Source: UBA2779 sp965232615 (GTDB lineage Bacteria > Spirochaetota > Spirochaetia > DSM-2461). From it: DNA of 64,000 nt. The DNA is taken from the NCBI GenBank assembly GCA_965232615.1, contig OZ246985.1, positions 2,170,001-2,234,000 on the forward strand, given 5' to 3'. Position numbers and translations under genes: made by a program. Within the stretch, counting starts at the first letter, position 1; each line of letters begins with the position of its first letter. Shown piece by piece: positions 36,401 through 44,610 of this stretch. The notes beneath the pieces were generated by a model, which was given only the letters and a program-made list of their open reading frames with translations, was not told the origin of the DNA and ran no database searches.

Positions 36401-39064
36401 AAGATCGACACTATGCCGAAAGAAACGTCCGGTGGTTCGGTTTCTCATGAGAACTTCAATTGTTTTTTGTAGGGCCGCCGTGTGGTCTTCCTTGAGTATC
36501 AGGAAACTCTCGTAGCTACTACTGTTGTAGTCGTAGGGGCCGTAGATAAGGCTTGTACCACTCAGAGTTTTTGTATCCCCCAAGCTGGGGGGTGAGGTTT
36601 TTTGGTATCCGGCTTCCTTCCTCCGGTAGAGGTGGATATTGTCCTCGTTTTCATCGGTACGGATGACCGCAATTTCGGCGCCTTCAGAGAGGATGAACTG
36701 CTTGATGTGACCGGTGAAGGGGAGAGGTGTCCGGGTGAGACTTCGAACCTGGTATTTGCCTTCGGCTTCCTCAATATCGTAAAGGCTGAAGGAGTAGAGG
36801 TAATCGTAGAGACTCCCGTAGAGGTAAACCCTTTTCCCCTGAAAAATCACAAACTGCACGTGGGGCAGGCTCTGTTCTGGAAATTTGATGTTTGTCATCT
36901 TTGTGCCGCTTAAAAGATAGAGGCCGGAGTTCCCGTTGGCTGGAATGTTGCTCACCCCGAGGAGAATTCCTATGGGCGTAGAAACCAGATCGTACGCGTA
37001 GATTCCCGACCGGGAGAAGAACACCTCCCATTGACTCTTCCCTGGTAACTTTTGATAAACCCTTGCGGAACTGGTAGAGGTGTTGGCCAGTCCGTAGAGG
37101 GTGCCGTCCGCCGCTTCCACGATGCGGTTCATCCCGGAGATGTCCTCAACGCCATTGCCCTTCTCAATCTCTAGTTCCGAACCGGTGCTTTCCAGGGTGA
37201 TGACTCCATCTTCTGTGATGATGATGGTGTTGTCTCCGTCAATGGGTTTATTTTCGTTGAAATTCCTTATCTTTACGTCAGAATCCAAAAGATCCGAGGT
37301 AAAAACATTGGGCTGCACGAGATCTATCCAGAGCCGTCCGGCATCAATATACACAACCCGGGTGATTTTATCGTCCCAGGCTGAACCTTCCCGGTTCTTG
37401 TAGGCGACAATCTCTATCTCCCCGTCCTCCAGGCCTTCCAGGGAAATGGGAAAATCGTTTTTGAAAAGGTACTTACTGGTGATGGTGCTGTGGGCGTAAT
37501 CCGAGGGTTTTATCACCGCTGGCCTCCCTTCAACCAGAATCCTGGGTTTCTCTATGGGATTTCGGGGAATGTGGGTGAGCCACAGGCTTACGCGGTTCTC
37601 CACGGGGCTCACGGTAGCCGGATCGTAGGCGGTTTTATAGAGAGAATCGATCTCGCCCGTGACGGTGAGGAAACTGTGGGGGGAAGCCTTGAAACCCTGA
37701 TTGGCCATGGGCTTCACAAAGTTAAAGATAGTACTGTCTTTCCGATAGTAAACCTGAACCTCATCTTTGAACTTAGCCCCGGCGCTCTCCCCGGTTTCCC
37801 GACTAGAGCGGATGCGGTAGGGCAATCCTCCGCCGGCAAGGCCGATTTCGTTATCGATCAGGGTCAGCATCGTGGCGGTGTTTCCGGTAATGAGGGCAAA
37901 GCCGCCGTCCACTTCCAGAAACCGCCCGGCATACTCATCCACCGTCCAGGAGGCGGCGCTGTCAATCAATTGAGTATCGTTTAGTTCATCACTGGTGATA
38001 TTTCGGTAGAGTATGTTCTCAGGGTCCCTGCCTCCGGCGGTGGCGGTAATGGCGTTGAATCCGCCTGAGAGCCATACCTGTGATTCGAATATCTTATAGG
38101 TTCCCTCCATTTCCCCGCGATGCACAACGGTCTTTCCATTAACCTGGAGGTCATCGAAGGAACTGCGGACCCGTACCTTCACCATGTCGGTGTTCAGGAG
38201 GGCATGGCTGGGGGGATCGAGGATCTCCACAAACTGGGTCGTATCAGACCGGTAGACCTTCACCGCATCGGAGGCGAGGTAGATGTGATTGGCGCCGCCG
38301 GAAGGATCCGGGGTGTAGAGTTCGGCGGTGATACGGTTCATATCCGGCGCCAAGCTCACCCTATGCCCCAGAAGCCGTCCGTCCAACACGGGAATGTAAT
38401 CGGAATCCAGATCGTCAAGGCGGTTGTTGTTGAACCTTACCAGGTAGTTCCCTTCGGTTAGAATCAGGCTGACTGAAGCCTCATCCGTATAAAAAACCTG
38501 ATTTTCATAGGGTTTCTTGATGCGGATGAACCCCTTCCTTTGGGAAAGGGGAATTGTAACTTGAAACGGCCGGCTATCCTGCCACTCCAGCCCGGTTAAG
38601 GCCTTCCCGTTTTTATCCAGAGCTCCGGCGCTGGCGAAACCAAAGGCAAGTTCCTGCGAAGCGGAACCGATGACCCGGAAGCTCAGCTCCACCAATGCTC
38701 CATCCCGGGATGTTTCGGCATTAGACCCTCGCATGGAAAACGACACCACGGTTCGGGTGGTATCGAAGCCCTCGCTGGCGCTGTTGTCGGCGTAGAGCAA
38801 CTCACTGCGGTGAAGAATTCTGCGCAGGAGGCTACCGTCACGAACATCCTCAAGACTGAGGACACCCTCGTCGTACTCCAGATCAAAATAGAGGCTGTGG
38901 AGGCCGGGATTATTCTGCACCGTTACCAGTACCCTGACGATTTCTCCTATGCTGTATTCGGTGGAATCGATCTCCGCCTTGACGATGGTTTGTGCCATAG
39001 CGGCCTGGGTTAATACAAAAAATAGCGCAAAAAAAACGAGAATGGTTGTTCTAATTGACTTCAT
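33305..39064 (-). CDS. giant exported protein, 5' part with N-terminal cohesin-like domain; frame lost at repeat junction
   Basis: 1,919 codons. Signal peptide 1-24 (TILVFFALFFVLTQAAMA). Residues 25-172 have the cohesin pattern: EYSIGEIVRVLVTVQN, LHSLYFDLEYDEGVLSLEDV, and a closing GALVELSFRVIG strand. Ig-like segments follow, then a propeller-like stretch (about 650-890), more beta-rich domains and a region ending DSPAYQKLVAPEGSAGDALGKS. At about 33468 (residue 1865) the frame departs from the FG-GAP repeat sequence that continues in the 22155-33431 frame. The last 50 or so residues here are repeat DNA read out of frame. The junction (AAATCT|CCGATGGG) fuses two repeat positions, so a deletion or an assembly collapse within the array is likely. 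Confidence 0.8.
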   Translation of the reverse strand: MKSIRTTILVFFALFFVLTQAAMAQTIVKAEIDSTEYSIGEIVRVLVTVQNNPGLHSLYFDLEYDEGVLSLEDVRDGSLLRRILHRSELLYADNSASEGFDTTRTVVSFSMRGSNAETSRDGALVELSFRVIGSASQELAFGFASAGALDKNGKALTGLEWQDSRPFQVTIPLSQRKGFIRIKKPYENQVFYTDEASVSLILTEGNYLVRFNNNRLDDLDSDYIPVLDGRLLGHRVSLAPDMNRITAELYTPDPSGGANHIYLASDAVKVYRSDTTQFVEILDPPSHALLNTDMVKVRVRSSFDDLQVNGKTVVHRGEMEGTYKIFESQVWLSGGFNAITATAGGRDPENILYRNITSDELNDTQLIDSAASWTVDEYAGRFLEVDGGFALITGNTATMLTLIDNEIGLAGGGLPYRIRSSRETGESAGAKFKDEVQVYYRKDSTIFNFVKPMANQGFKASPHSFLTVTGEIDSLYKTAYDPATVSPVENRVSLWLTHIPRNPIEKPRILVEGRPAVIKPSDYAHSTITSKYLFKNDFPISLEGLEDGEIEIVAYKNREGSAWDDKITRVVYIDAGRLWIDLVQPNVFTSDLLDSDVKIRNFNENKPIDGDNTIIITEDGVITLESTGSELEIEKGNGVEDISGMNRIVEAADGTLYGLANTSTSSARVYQKLPGKSQWEVFFSRSGIYAYDLVSTPIGILLGVSNIPANGNSGLYLLSGTKMTNIKFPEQSLPHVQFVIFQGKRVYLYGSLYDYLYSFSLYDIEEAEGKYQVRSLTRTPLPFTGHIKQFILSEGAEIAVIRTDENEDNIHLYRRKEAGYQKTSPPSLGDTKTLSGTSLIYGPYDYNSSSYESFLILKEDHTAALQKTIEVLMRNRTTGRFFRHSVDLADWLGASASLLGVGFSDSQYTFVYNNSDSDRMQSKTGQIFFETFTTENAPSGHDIPINSNIEASGWPLFITSGGVIYLGLGYDILTDASGSGLYRFYKSSADEGEGSFNYINDDIDGLTGFSFEVDPAQAGAVDFGFSLKTRNNGSTLFSFPADHSKKSIQELIIDTRGGTFSNDGYTLSKEYNLETGRYLFHIELSKLHPDAFFNFNFTLRSVHGLASAIHAVEVFKKIPAKITSAPEINLPIKGYVYDRTVEVVLIQHEEVSVGRDGSFSHNYRVENPQNRLPVNISCYNGAGVWANMQFFLKIVESENDLWNISYVLGDSPEEKLLKPENGTFLVRTDKRELSLSGEYFGLNGAVVGYKIYSTRDGEDQRSLKSGEFITNKADSTQNSAGDSLGSDYVSGTFTTKQKIELIPNEQRLVIYVENLGGIPHEYTAEVEGQSLYPHFDYSMPADEQEISFDKDKEEVWALEGEGPPYVFTAEGIITGEILSLENFKDVLVRSFPPGLVFSNSQEEMVLPLEAGNRFSIPFTAEIGDQEVERFFTVEVIPTIPAYSYMRERIKVTVKKNFENTHFVPDFSAIHPDSWTEGQAKANGKGVPIHFTFQGRDDMPTPDKAGDPWVKAVLTINFGESITGYVDKLSETEKTYCIRPLLDGGSPQLSPSPKEIAFANEFKTGVNRVQWRFIYMEAGSQTEDTMSSSGRSGMEDFMFTLDNVREIAETTVVFKPDLEGRYYNNKSFNTEDHLPSLEIAKDAATNFIIQLNDQVVWEDTENKVTSDTVNLPTASIREGRNQLKITTKETGGSERTWNYSFLYDSALPAVHIATTRVDDSFRYLIEVSASVIEANFRRAYLYSGSGLVNRDPRVEKLGKDTYLMTWENLRVLNLESGSIRVEVRDAAGNSGEAQADGFAARERPDTARPREINIDLPKYDGEPRTAIEDGYESRELAAHTDEELIDSPAYQKLVAPEGSAGDALGKSPMGVQTIGLAIPCPWTVITPWWGPCMPMSAGRVMPERPTSLSGGLETGNRKRS

Positions 39065-39142
39065 GGTACACTCCTATTCCAATAATTTATTTTTTTAAGG
39101 GCGGCCACTGTTTGTTGCGGCGACCATTCCCAAATCCAGATC

Positions 39143-40087
39143 CTACAAGGTCGAAACCGACACTGTGTAAGAATCGACGATGTCTTTTTCAGAACCGGCC
39201 GCGGCAAATTCAACAACGAAGATGCCGCCCTTATCCGTGGGAAAATCCACCAAAGTTGTCCCTGCCTTGAGCAAAACCGGCGCTGGACCATCAATGACCT
39301 TCACCATGGCATTACCCACGAGGCCCGAATCATTCGGAAGGGCAATCTGAATTCTTAGAAAAACCATTTTATCAACGGTGTAACTATAAAAATCCCTATC
39401 CTCGATGCGCCCCTTACCCAGGGTGTAGAGAAAGGCGGGCAGAGGATCCTGCCCGATGGCAAGGCCGGAAGCCTTGGTTTCGCTGTCGTTGGGTTCTGAA
39501 CTATCAACGGTGTCACCGGAGATGCCATAAATAAAATCTTCACCGATTTGAACGGCCCTCCCATCTCCATCAATGGACAAAACCTTGTAGTAATAGGGGA
39601 TATTCCTCTGCGGAGGCTCGGAGGTCTTCAAAGGATCTTCGCAGTAATTGACCGCTCCCCTGTAGGCTATTGTTGGCATATCTTCATCGGAGGCTGAAGG
39701 GTAGCGATACACCAGATACTCGTTGGAGCCTTCTATGGAGGTCCAATTCAGTTTTATTAGATTAGCATGGGTGTAGCGGCTTGCTTGAACTATGCCGGAA
39801 ACTGAGGGGATCAAACCATTGGGCAGAACGATGCTTTGATCGTCCGGTTCCTCCTGAGCATCCGGTTCCTCCTGATCGCCCGGTTCCTCCTGATCGGTCG
39901 GGGTGCCTGAGCCATCAGAACCGCCGGCAAACTTGGAACTCCCGGAACATCCAACTATCAGGGCAACCAACGCCAGGGTAATCAGCGGAAACCCTATTAT
40001 GGGCGATTTGGCTCTTTTTGATTGGCCTCCCCAGAAAAAAGCACCAACTCCACCCATTCCCAGTAGCAAAAGAAGCAAACTTTTCAT
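39143..40087 (-). CDS. lipoprotein with Fn3-like and PPC domains
   Basis: 314 residues, ATG at 40087 with AAGGA upstream. A hydrophobic start is followed by a second hydrophobic stretch ending in a lipobox (ALVALIVGC, Cys47). An acidic repeat linker follows (DQEEPGDQEEPDAQEEPDDQ), then an Fn3-like domain (NLIKLNWTSIEGSNEYLVYR) and a C-terminal PPC (pre-peptidase C-terminal) type domain beginning SSEPNDSETKASGL with the RDFYSYTV core. No peptidase domain is present. It is the first gene of the unit leading into the giant cohesin protein (78 bp gap), so it is a candidate membrane anchor or chaperone for it (inference). Confidence 0.85.
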   Translation of the reverse strand: MKSLLLLLLGMGGVGAFFWGGQSKRAKSPIIGFPLITLALVALIVGCSGSSKFAGGSDGSGTPTDQEEPGDQEEPDAQEEPDDQSIVLPNGLIPSVSGIVQASRYTHANLIKLNWTSIEGSNEYLVYRYPSASDEDMPTIAYRGAVNYCEDPLKTSEPPQRNIPYYYKVLSIDGDGRAVQIGEDFIYGISGDTVDSSEPNDSETKASGLAIGQDPLPAFLYTLGKGRIEDRDFYSYTVDKMVFLRIQIALPNDSGLVGNAMVKVIDGPAPVLLKAGTTLVDFPTDKGGIFVVEFAAAGSEKDIVDSYTVSVSTL

Positions 40088-40151
40088 AATTCAGTCCTTT
40101 AATCATGTTTCTCATATACAATATTGAAGAATAGACAATTGCCCTAAATTC

Positions 40152-40166
40152 GTGAGCTAAACTCAC
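40152..40166. promoter_or_regulatory. palindrome upstream of the lipoprotein/giant/RHS operon
   Basis: GTGAG, 5-nt spacer CTAAA, then CTCAC, about 65 bp upstream of the operon's first start codon. It is the only clear dyad in the 170-bp leader and could be an operator. No unambiguous -35/-10 pair was identified. Confidence 0.35.
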
Positions 40167-40375
40167 AAAAAGTACATTTTCTTGTAGGATGGCCCTGGAC
40201 AGCTTAGCACTCTGATATGTTCTTCTCGGATATTCATGGCCTCAATGAGATATAATCAAAAGTTGTGGATGGGGTAAAAAAAGAGCAAATCCTTCTGTAA
40301 AATAATTGGTAATAAAGCCAAACAGAAAGGAGATGCTCTAAGGAAGAGTTTACAACAAACAGAAATGATTCGGAA

Positions 40376-41393
40376 GTGCTGAAAAGCGAAACAGAATCGG
40401 TTGTACGCAATGGTTACCACGCCCAGCGAAAAATTGTGACAGGGGTTGGTCAAATCCAAATCAAGGTTCCAGGAGTGGATGACAGGAAATTAAAGAGCAA
40501 GCGAGAGGATCGCTTCACCAGTGCCATACTGCCAACCTATATGCGCAGAACTCCCAGTATCGACAACCTTGTTCCGGCGCTGTACCTCAGTGGTGTGTCC
40601 ACATCCGCTTTCCAGACGGCTCTTGCCTCGATTCTGGGTGCTGGAGGGAGATACTGCTCCAACTGAAAGCCCGGGGTCTCACCACCGCCCCCAGGCTGGC
40701 CATTGGGGATGGTGCGCTGGGTTTCTGGAATGCCCTGGATGAAATCTTTCCAGAAACAAAAAAACAGCGTTGCTTGGTGCACAAAACAGCGAATGTGTTA
40801 AACAAAATGCCCAGGAATCTCCAGGGCAAGGCCAGGTCAATGATTCATGAAATGTATATGGCAGATACTGAGCAGAATGCTCTTAAAGCCTATGACTTAT
40901 TCATTGATTCTTTTCAGGCTAAATACCCCAGGGTCACCCAGTGTCTGGAAAAGGACAGGGAGAAGCTGTTCACGTTCTACAAATTTCCGGCGATGCACTG
41001 GACTCACATCAGGACGACCAACCCGATTGAGTCAACCTTTGCTACTGTCCGCCTTAGAACGAAGAGAACCAGGGGCTGTGGTTCAAGGGTGGCAACATTA
41101 AGTATGGGGCACCTCTAAAAAACCTTATTTCGTTTTTGGCTTGATCTTTTTCCTCGCTGCTGCGTTGTCAAAATGCTCACGTAGCCCAGCTACGCTCCGC
41201 TTTTGCCGCCTTGCATCAAGAAAAAATCTCTGCGCCAAATTCCAAAAACGGTTTTTTAGAGGTTGCCTATGGTTTGGAAGCTCTGCCTGGAGGCTGAAAA
41301 GAACTGGCGAAAGCTACGTGGATACAAGTTGATCCCCAGTGTTATTGAGGGTGTGTTTTGTAAAGATGGAGTCTTCAAGGAAGAGGCCGCGTG
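40376..41393 (+). pseudogene. IS256-family (Mutator-type) transposase, deleted and interrupted
   Basis: Fragments in order: VVRNGYHAQRKIVTGVG, FTSAILPTYMRRTPS and LYLSGVSTSAFQTALASILG, the family's N-terminal region. There is then a jump with frame change to TAPRLAIGDGALGFWNAL (second catalytic Asp) and CLVHKTANVLNKMP. TTNPIESTFATVRLRTKRTRG and ATLSM follow. The first catalytic Asp region is missing. At 41107 the frame is broken by a MITE, after which MVWKLCLEAEKNWRKLRGY continues the protein to a TGA at 41391-41393. Inactive. Confidence 0.85.
41107..41267. mobile_element. 161-bp MITE, simple form (copy A)
   Basis: Terminal inverted repeats GGGCACCTCTAAAAAACC and, at the other end, GGTTTTTTAGAGGTTGCC. 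Flanked by the target duplication TATG (41103-41106 and 41268-41271). Removing it and one TATG restores the IS256 transposase frame (SMVWKLC), which fixes the boundaries. No coding capacity. It is the hairpin-free form of the larger copies at 52865-53215 and 55514-55767. Confidence 0.9.
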
Positions 41394-41431
41394 AAAAAAA
41401 TGAAGGATTTGAAATTTACTCATCCACAACT

Positions 41432-42400
41432 ATTGACAATAAATCAGCAACGATAACGTCATCACCATTATCAACGCCATTATACGCTGTGGTTTCTTTA
41501 TATACAAGCTCTCTGCGTAAAAATAGGGATCCTTGAGAAAACGAAATCCCCGTTCGACCGATACCCCTGGTCTTTGTAGACGGAGATAACTTGCTCATCG
41601 CTTTAGAATCTCCTGATCAAGCTCACTGGTTGCCACAACAAACATTCCCCTGCCCTGCTTCGCTCTGGTGACAGCCTCATCGTCTGAATGAAGTTCACCA
41701 ACAATATGCCATTCCTGCTCCTGTGGAGACTGATTCCTGGAAGGACGCCCTTTTTGTTTGTATACGTCTTTCCTGACGATTCTGCAGGAAAGGGTTTGAT
41801 AGTGCAGTTTCTTTAGAAACCTTTCTGCGGCCCTGATAGCATCTGTCTCACAGGAAAAGGGCTGGTTTTTCAAGTGTTTAAGGTCTATGGCATTGCGCTC
41901 ATGCATTTTGGCAAGATTTTTCTCGAATGTCTTCAATTGTTTATGGCAGGCCTGCCGGGAAAATACGGCCAGCCATCTTTGTATAGTTTCTCCGCAGGTG
42001 GATTGTACTTGAGCTATAAGCGTATCCATTGTCCATGGGAATCATTGCAGACTTGTTTATACTGTTGTATATATGTTTAACATCCTTCAAGGTTTCAGGA
42101 ACTCGGGTGATCCATTTTATTCCTTCGGTCATCTTGAGATTCTCTTTTGTATAAAAGGCTGAATCCATGACCATGTAGGGCATATCGGATGATTGAAACT
42201 GTTTCTGAAACTTCTTAATTGTCCTGGGAAAGCTCTTCCTGTCACTTGTCCCGCGTTCAAGTCCGAGAAGCAACACCCGGCCCCCTCCGGGGGGTACCCC
42301 CCGGGGGATAGAAACGGGCGGAAGAAGCCATATCACTCTGTCAGGATTAGCATTAATCTCATAACGGGCAGCGCCAAAAGCTTAGGGGTAAGTTCTGCAT
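41432..42400 (-). pseudogene. IS1634-like (DUF4277-type) transposase relic
   Basis: Several frames on the minus strand together read as a transposase: GTSDRKSFPRTIKKFQKQF, YMVMDSAFYTKENL, IKWITRVPETLKDVKHIY. Then come EKNLAKMHERNAIDLKHL and the family C-terminus RGFRFLKDPYFYAESLYIKK followed by RIMALIMVMTL. It is broken by frameshifts and cut at 41431 by the IS256 element. An 18-bp perfect GC palindrome (42287-42304) replaces part of the upstream coding sequence. Different in sequence from the IS1634 copy at 7.4-8.7 kb. Confidence 0.75.
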
Positions 42401-42437
42401 ACCTTCCCATTGACAGCGAAAAGATTCACCCGCCTCT

Positions 42438-43412
42438 TCACCACCAGGTCCATGCGCCATTCACATAGCTGTAATGAAATGACTGCTTGTGACGGCCTTC
42501 CGCAACTGTCAGGATAAACATCGAAGTGGTAACCCCTAGATACTCAAGCACCCGAAGCTGGTTTTCATTCGGCTGTATCATACGCCTCAGCTCATCTGGA
42601 GATATTTCGATGTATTTTCTCTTTTCAAGGATAGTTTGGGCGATAAGTCCGGCATTTTTCAGAGGGTCCTCCCGGTAGGGATAAGAGAGCAAACATTCCA
42701 GGAGGAAGGAATCGATGAAGTGGACATTCATCTGCGGTTCGGTATTTATAACCGGATACAGCTTCTCCGCTTCCAGCCCAAGTATCCTGGGAAGCTCCTC
42801 CCTTGTCCATAGTTTCCCCTCCATTAACCCCTGCTGTATACGGCCGCGAAAAGCCGATGCGCCTGAGTCGCCAACTCGCTGGCGATACAGTTCTTCCAGA
42901 GACGCCTCATAAGTAACATTGATATTGGCATTGCTGTATACGGTAAAAAAACGATTCAGGTTATCGACTCCGAAGGACGGCTCCCATAAGACCATGTCAT
43001 TCACAAACCCCATTTCCAGTCTCTTATTATTTATTTGGGCCGGTGTATTGTCCGGGGCAATCAGATTCTTTAACTTGGTATTTTCGAATAATGACATCCG
43101 CATCCAGTTAGGGTTCAACCTGCTGGATGCATCATGGAACTTCAAGGCATACGGCCCTTTATACGCCTTAACGAAAGCCCACACCGGATCATTTGGACCA
43201 TGGGAATCGGGAGTAATATCCTCAGTGAGCTGCATCCATACGCTTTCGGCTATCTCATTCATTTCCGTATATCGTTGAATGCCATCGGTATAAGCTTTCA
43301 TCTCACTGATTCCCTGATGAACTGCCGATGCCGCCGACAGAAACAAGAAGGACAGAAAAAAAACCACCGCCATCGCCGTCAGAGTGCTATGCCCGTGATC
43401 ATTATTAATCAA
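42438..43412 (-). CDS. gspK: type II secretion minor pseudopilin GspK-like
   Basis: 324 residues, the last gene of the secretion operon; its start overlaps the gspJ stop by 4 nt. One N-terminal membrane helix (TAMAVVFFLSFLFLSAASA) follows a short polar leader ending in Gly. Like many GspK proteins it lacks Glu at mature position 5. The long soluble part has the GspK layout of two helical (SAM-like) segments (GVDNLNRFF; RMIQPNENQLRVLEYLGV). GspK caps the pseudopilus tip with GspI and GspJ. Call rests on size, position and N-terminus. Confidence 0.8.
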   Translation of the reverse strand: MINNDHGHSTLTAMAVVFFLSFLFLSAASAVHQGISEMKAYTDGIQRYTEMNEIAESVWMQLTEDITPDSHGPNDPVWAFVKAYKGPYALKFHDASSRLNPNWMRMSLFENTKLKNLIAPDNTPAQINNKRLEMGFVNDMVLWEPSFGVDNLNRFFTVYSNANINVTYEASLEELYRQRVGDSGASAFRGRIQQGLMEGKLWTREELPRILGLEAEKLYPVINTEPQMNVHFIDSFLLECLLSYPYREDPLKNAGLIAQTILEKRKYIEISPDELRRMIQPNENQLRVLEYLGVTTSMFILTVAEGRHKQSFHYSYVNGAWTWW

Positions 43413-43906
43413 AGCAGTTTTCTCCCGGGGGATATACCCCCTGCAAAAGGAAACAGCATCGTATCGCCGTTAATTCTGACCTGGCAAATGATGCGGCCGG
43501 ATTCCTGTGTGATCAAAGTCAGATCAAAAATTTCAACCGCCGGAAAGCTATGGCTAAGAACATCTGACTGCCAAATTTTCAAGGAATGGTCTTCCCATTC
43601 CAATGTCAGGGTGTCTGATTCCTTCCCTGCAATGTATGGAAAAATCCAGCGGTTACCGTCATTCTGTACAGGATATTCTCTTAACCACCAGGGCGGTGAT
43701 ATTTCTCCAAACCCCTTATCCAGGGCTTTTCGAATAACCAGCTCTTTCCTCAACGCTAGCGTATCGAGCGGGGTTTCCATTAACACCGGCATCAGGCTGG
43801 TACCCAGCCGGAACAAAACCAGCATGAGAGTTGCAAGCAGTAATAAACTGACTACGGTTTCAATAAAGGTTATACCCAATTCAGATTTCAGGCTTTCCAA
43901 AGTCAT
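43409..43906 (-). CDS. gspJ: type II secretion minor pseudopilin GspJ-like
   Basis: 165 residues from the ATG at 43906, chosen because it gives a short leader followed by a classical prepilin site, SELG|ITFIETVVSLLLL, with Glu at mature position 5. Starts further upstream would bury this site. The soluble part is beta-rich (WWLREYPVQNDGNRWIFPYI). It begins 25 nt after the gspI-like stop and overlaps gspK by 4 nt. Position before gspK supports GspJ rather than GspH. Confidence 0.8.
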   Translation of the reverse strand: MTLESLKSELGITFIETVVSLLLLATLMLVLFRLGTSLMPVLMETPLDTLALRKELVIRKALDKGFGEISPPWWLREYPVQNDGNRWIFPYIAGKESDTLTLEWEDHSLKIWQSDVLSHSFPAVEIFDLTLITQESGRIICQVRINGDTMLFPFAGGISPGRKLL

Positions 43907-43931
43907 CTCTATGTTCAAATGCCGACTTACA

Positions 43932-44174
43932 TCAATAAGAATCTCTCTGCCCGTTACTTGCTTCTGCGCTTGTGCCGCCTGCTCCAAGAAGGCTTGTCTC
44001 ATAGGTTTCCACTGCTTGTCTATATTGAGTTTGCATTATTCTCAAAGCATTAACAACAGACCGGCCTCCAGAAAAGAGCCCGATAAGGGATATGGACACG
44101 ATGAACAAAGCCATGAGAAGATCGACATACAGATAGCCGCCCTCACCAGCTTCGAATATCCTGGTTCTCACCAT
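43932..44174 (-). CDS. gspI: type II secretion minor pseudopilin GspI-like, Asp at mature position 5
   Basis: 80 residues with the prepilin motif GEGG|YLYVDLLMALFIVSISLIGL. The residue at mature position 5 is Asp instead of the usual Glu, which pairs with the N-terminal amine during assembly. Short, like GspI. It overlaps the 3' end of gspG by 32 nt and precedes gspJ. GspH has not been found in the operon, so this could also represent a merged H/I role. Confidence 0.7.
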   Translation of the reverse strand: MVRTRIFEAGEGGYLYVDLLMALFIVSISLIGLFSGGRSVVNALRIMQTQYRQAVETYETSLLGAGGTSAEASNGQRDSY

Positions 44175-44610
44175 CGCCCCCTTCTACCCCGTCAGCGCCG
44201 TATGTCGTGATGCCAAATGGATGCCCTTCCAGACCAGGTACTTGATAAATATATTCACTGCCCCAGGGATCCGTCTTTACCGCACGGGTGAGATAGGGGC
44301 CGTCCCAGCCCTCCGGAACAGGATCCGATGAAGGCCGTTTATTGAGAGCTTCCAAACCCTGCTGTTCAGTGGGATAAGTCCCGCAATCCAGATAATAAGT
44401 GGATAAGGCCAAAGCCATATTTTCAATTTCCGTTTGTGCCTTCACCCTCCTGGCCTTGCCTACTTGCTTGAAAGCTGTCAAGCCAACCATTGCCGTCAAC
44501 ATCAGCGCTATAGCGATAACGATGAGCGTTTCAACGAAGGTCCAGCCCTTATCTTCTTTGATGATTTCCCATATTTTACTGATTCTTGACTTCAGGTTCT
44601 TCTTATTCAC
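44143..44610 (-). CDS. gspG: type II secretion major pseudopilin GspG
   Basis: 155 residues. Prepilin cleavage site KEDKG|WTFVETLIVIAIALMLTA with Glu5, after a 22-residue basic leader. The soluble domain has the typical GspG features: YYLDCGTYPTEQQGLEAL, PEGWDGPYL, DPWGSEYIYQVPG and a C-terminal TYGADGVEGGDGENQDI calcium-binding region. This is the most strongly conserved pseudopilin and anchors the identity of the operon. Overlaps the upstream lipoprotein gene by 8 nt. Confidence 0.95.
   Translation of the reverse strand: MNKKNLKSRISKIWEIIKEDKGWTFVETLIVIAIALMLTAMVGLTAFKQVGKARRVKAQTEIENMALALSTYYLDCGTYPTEQQGLEALNKRPSSDPVPEGWDGPYLTRAVKTDPWGSEYIYQVPGLEGHPFGITTYGADGVEGGDGENQDIRSW

Larger units (their letters stand above)
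40261..41431 (+). mobile_element. IS256-type element, decayed, carrying a MITE
   Basis: Ends share the inverted sequence AGTTGTGGATG (40261-40271) and CATCCACAACT (41421-41431). Inside are pieces of an IS256-family transposase. The element lies within an IS1634-type relic: the relic's coding sequence stops exactly at the right IS256 end. Confidence 0.75.
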
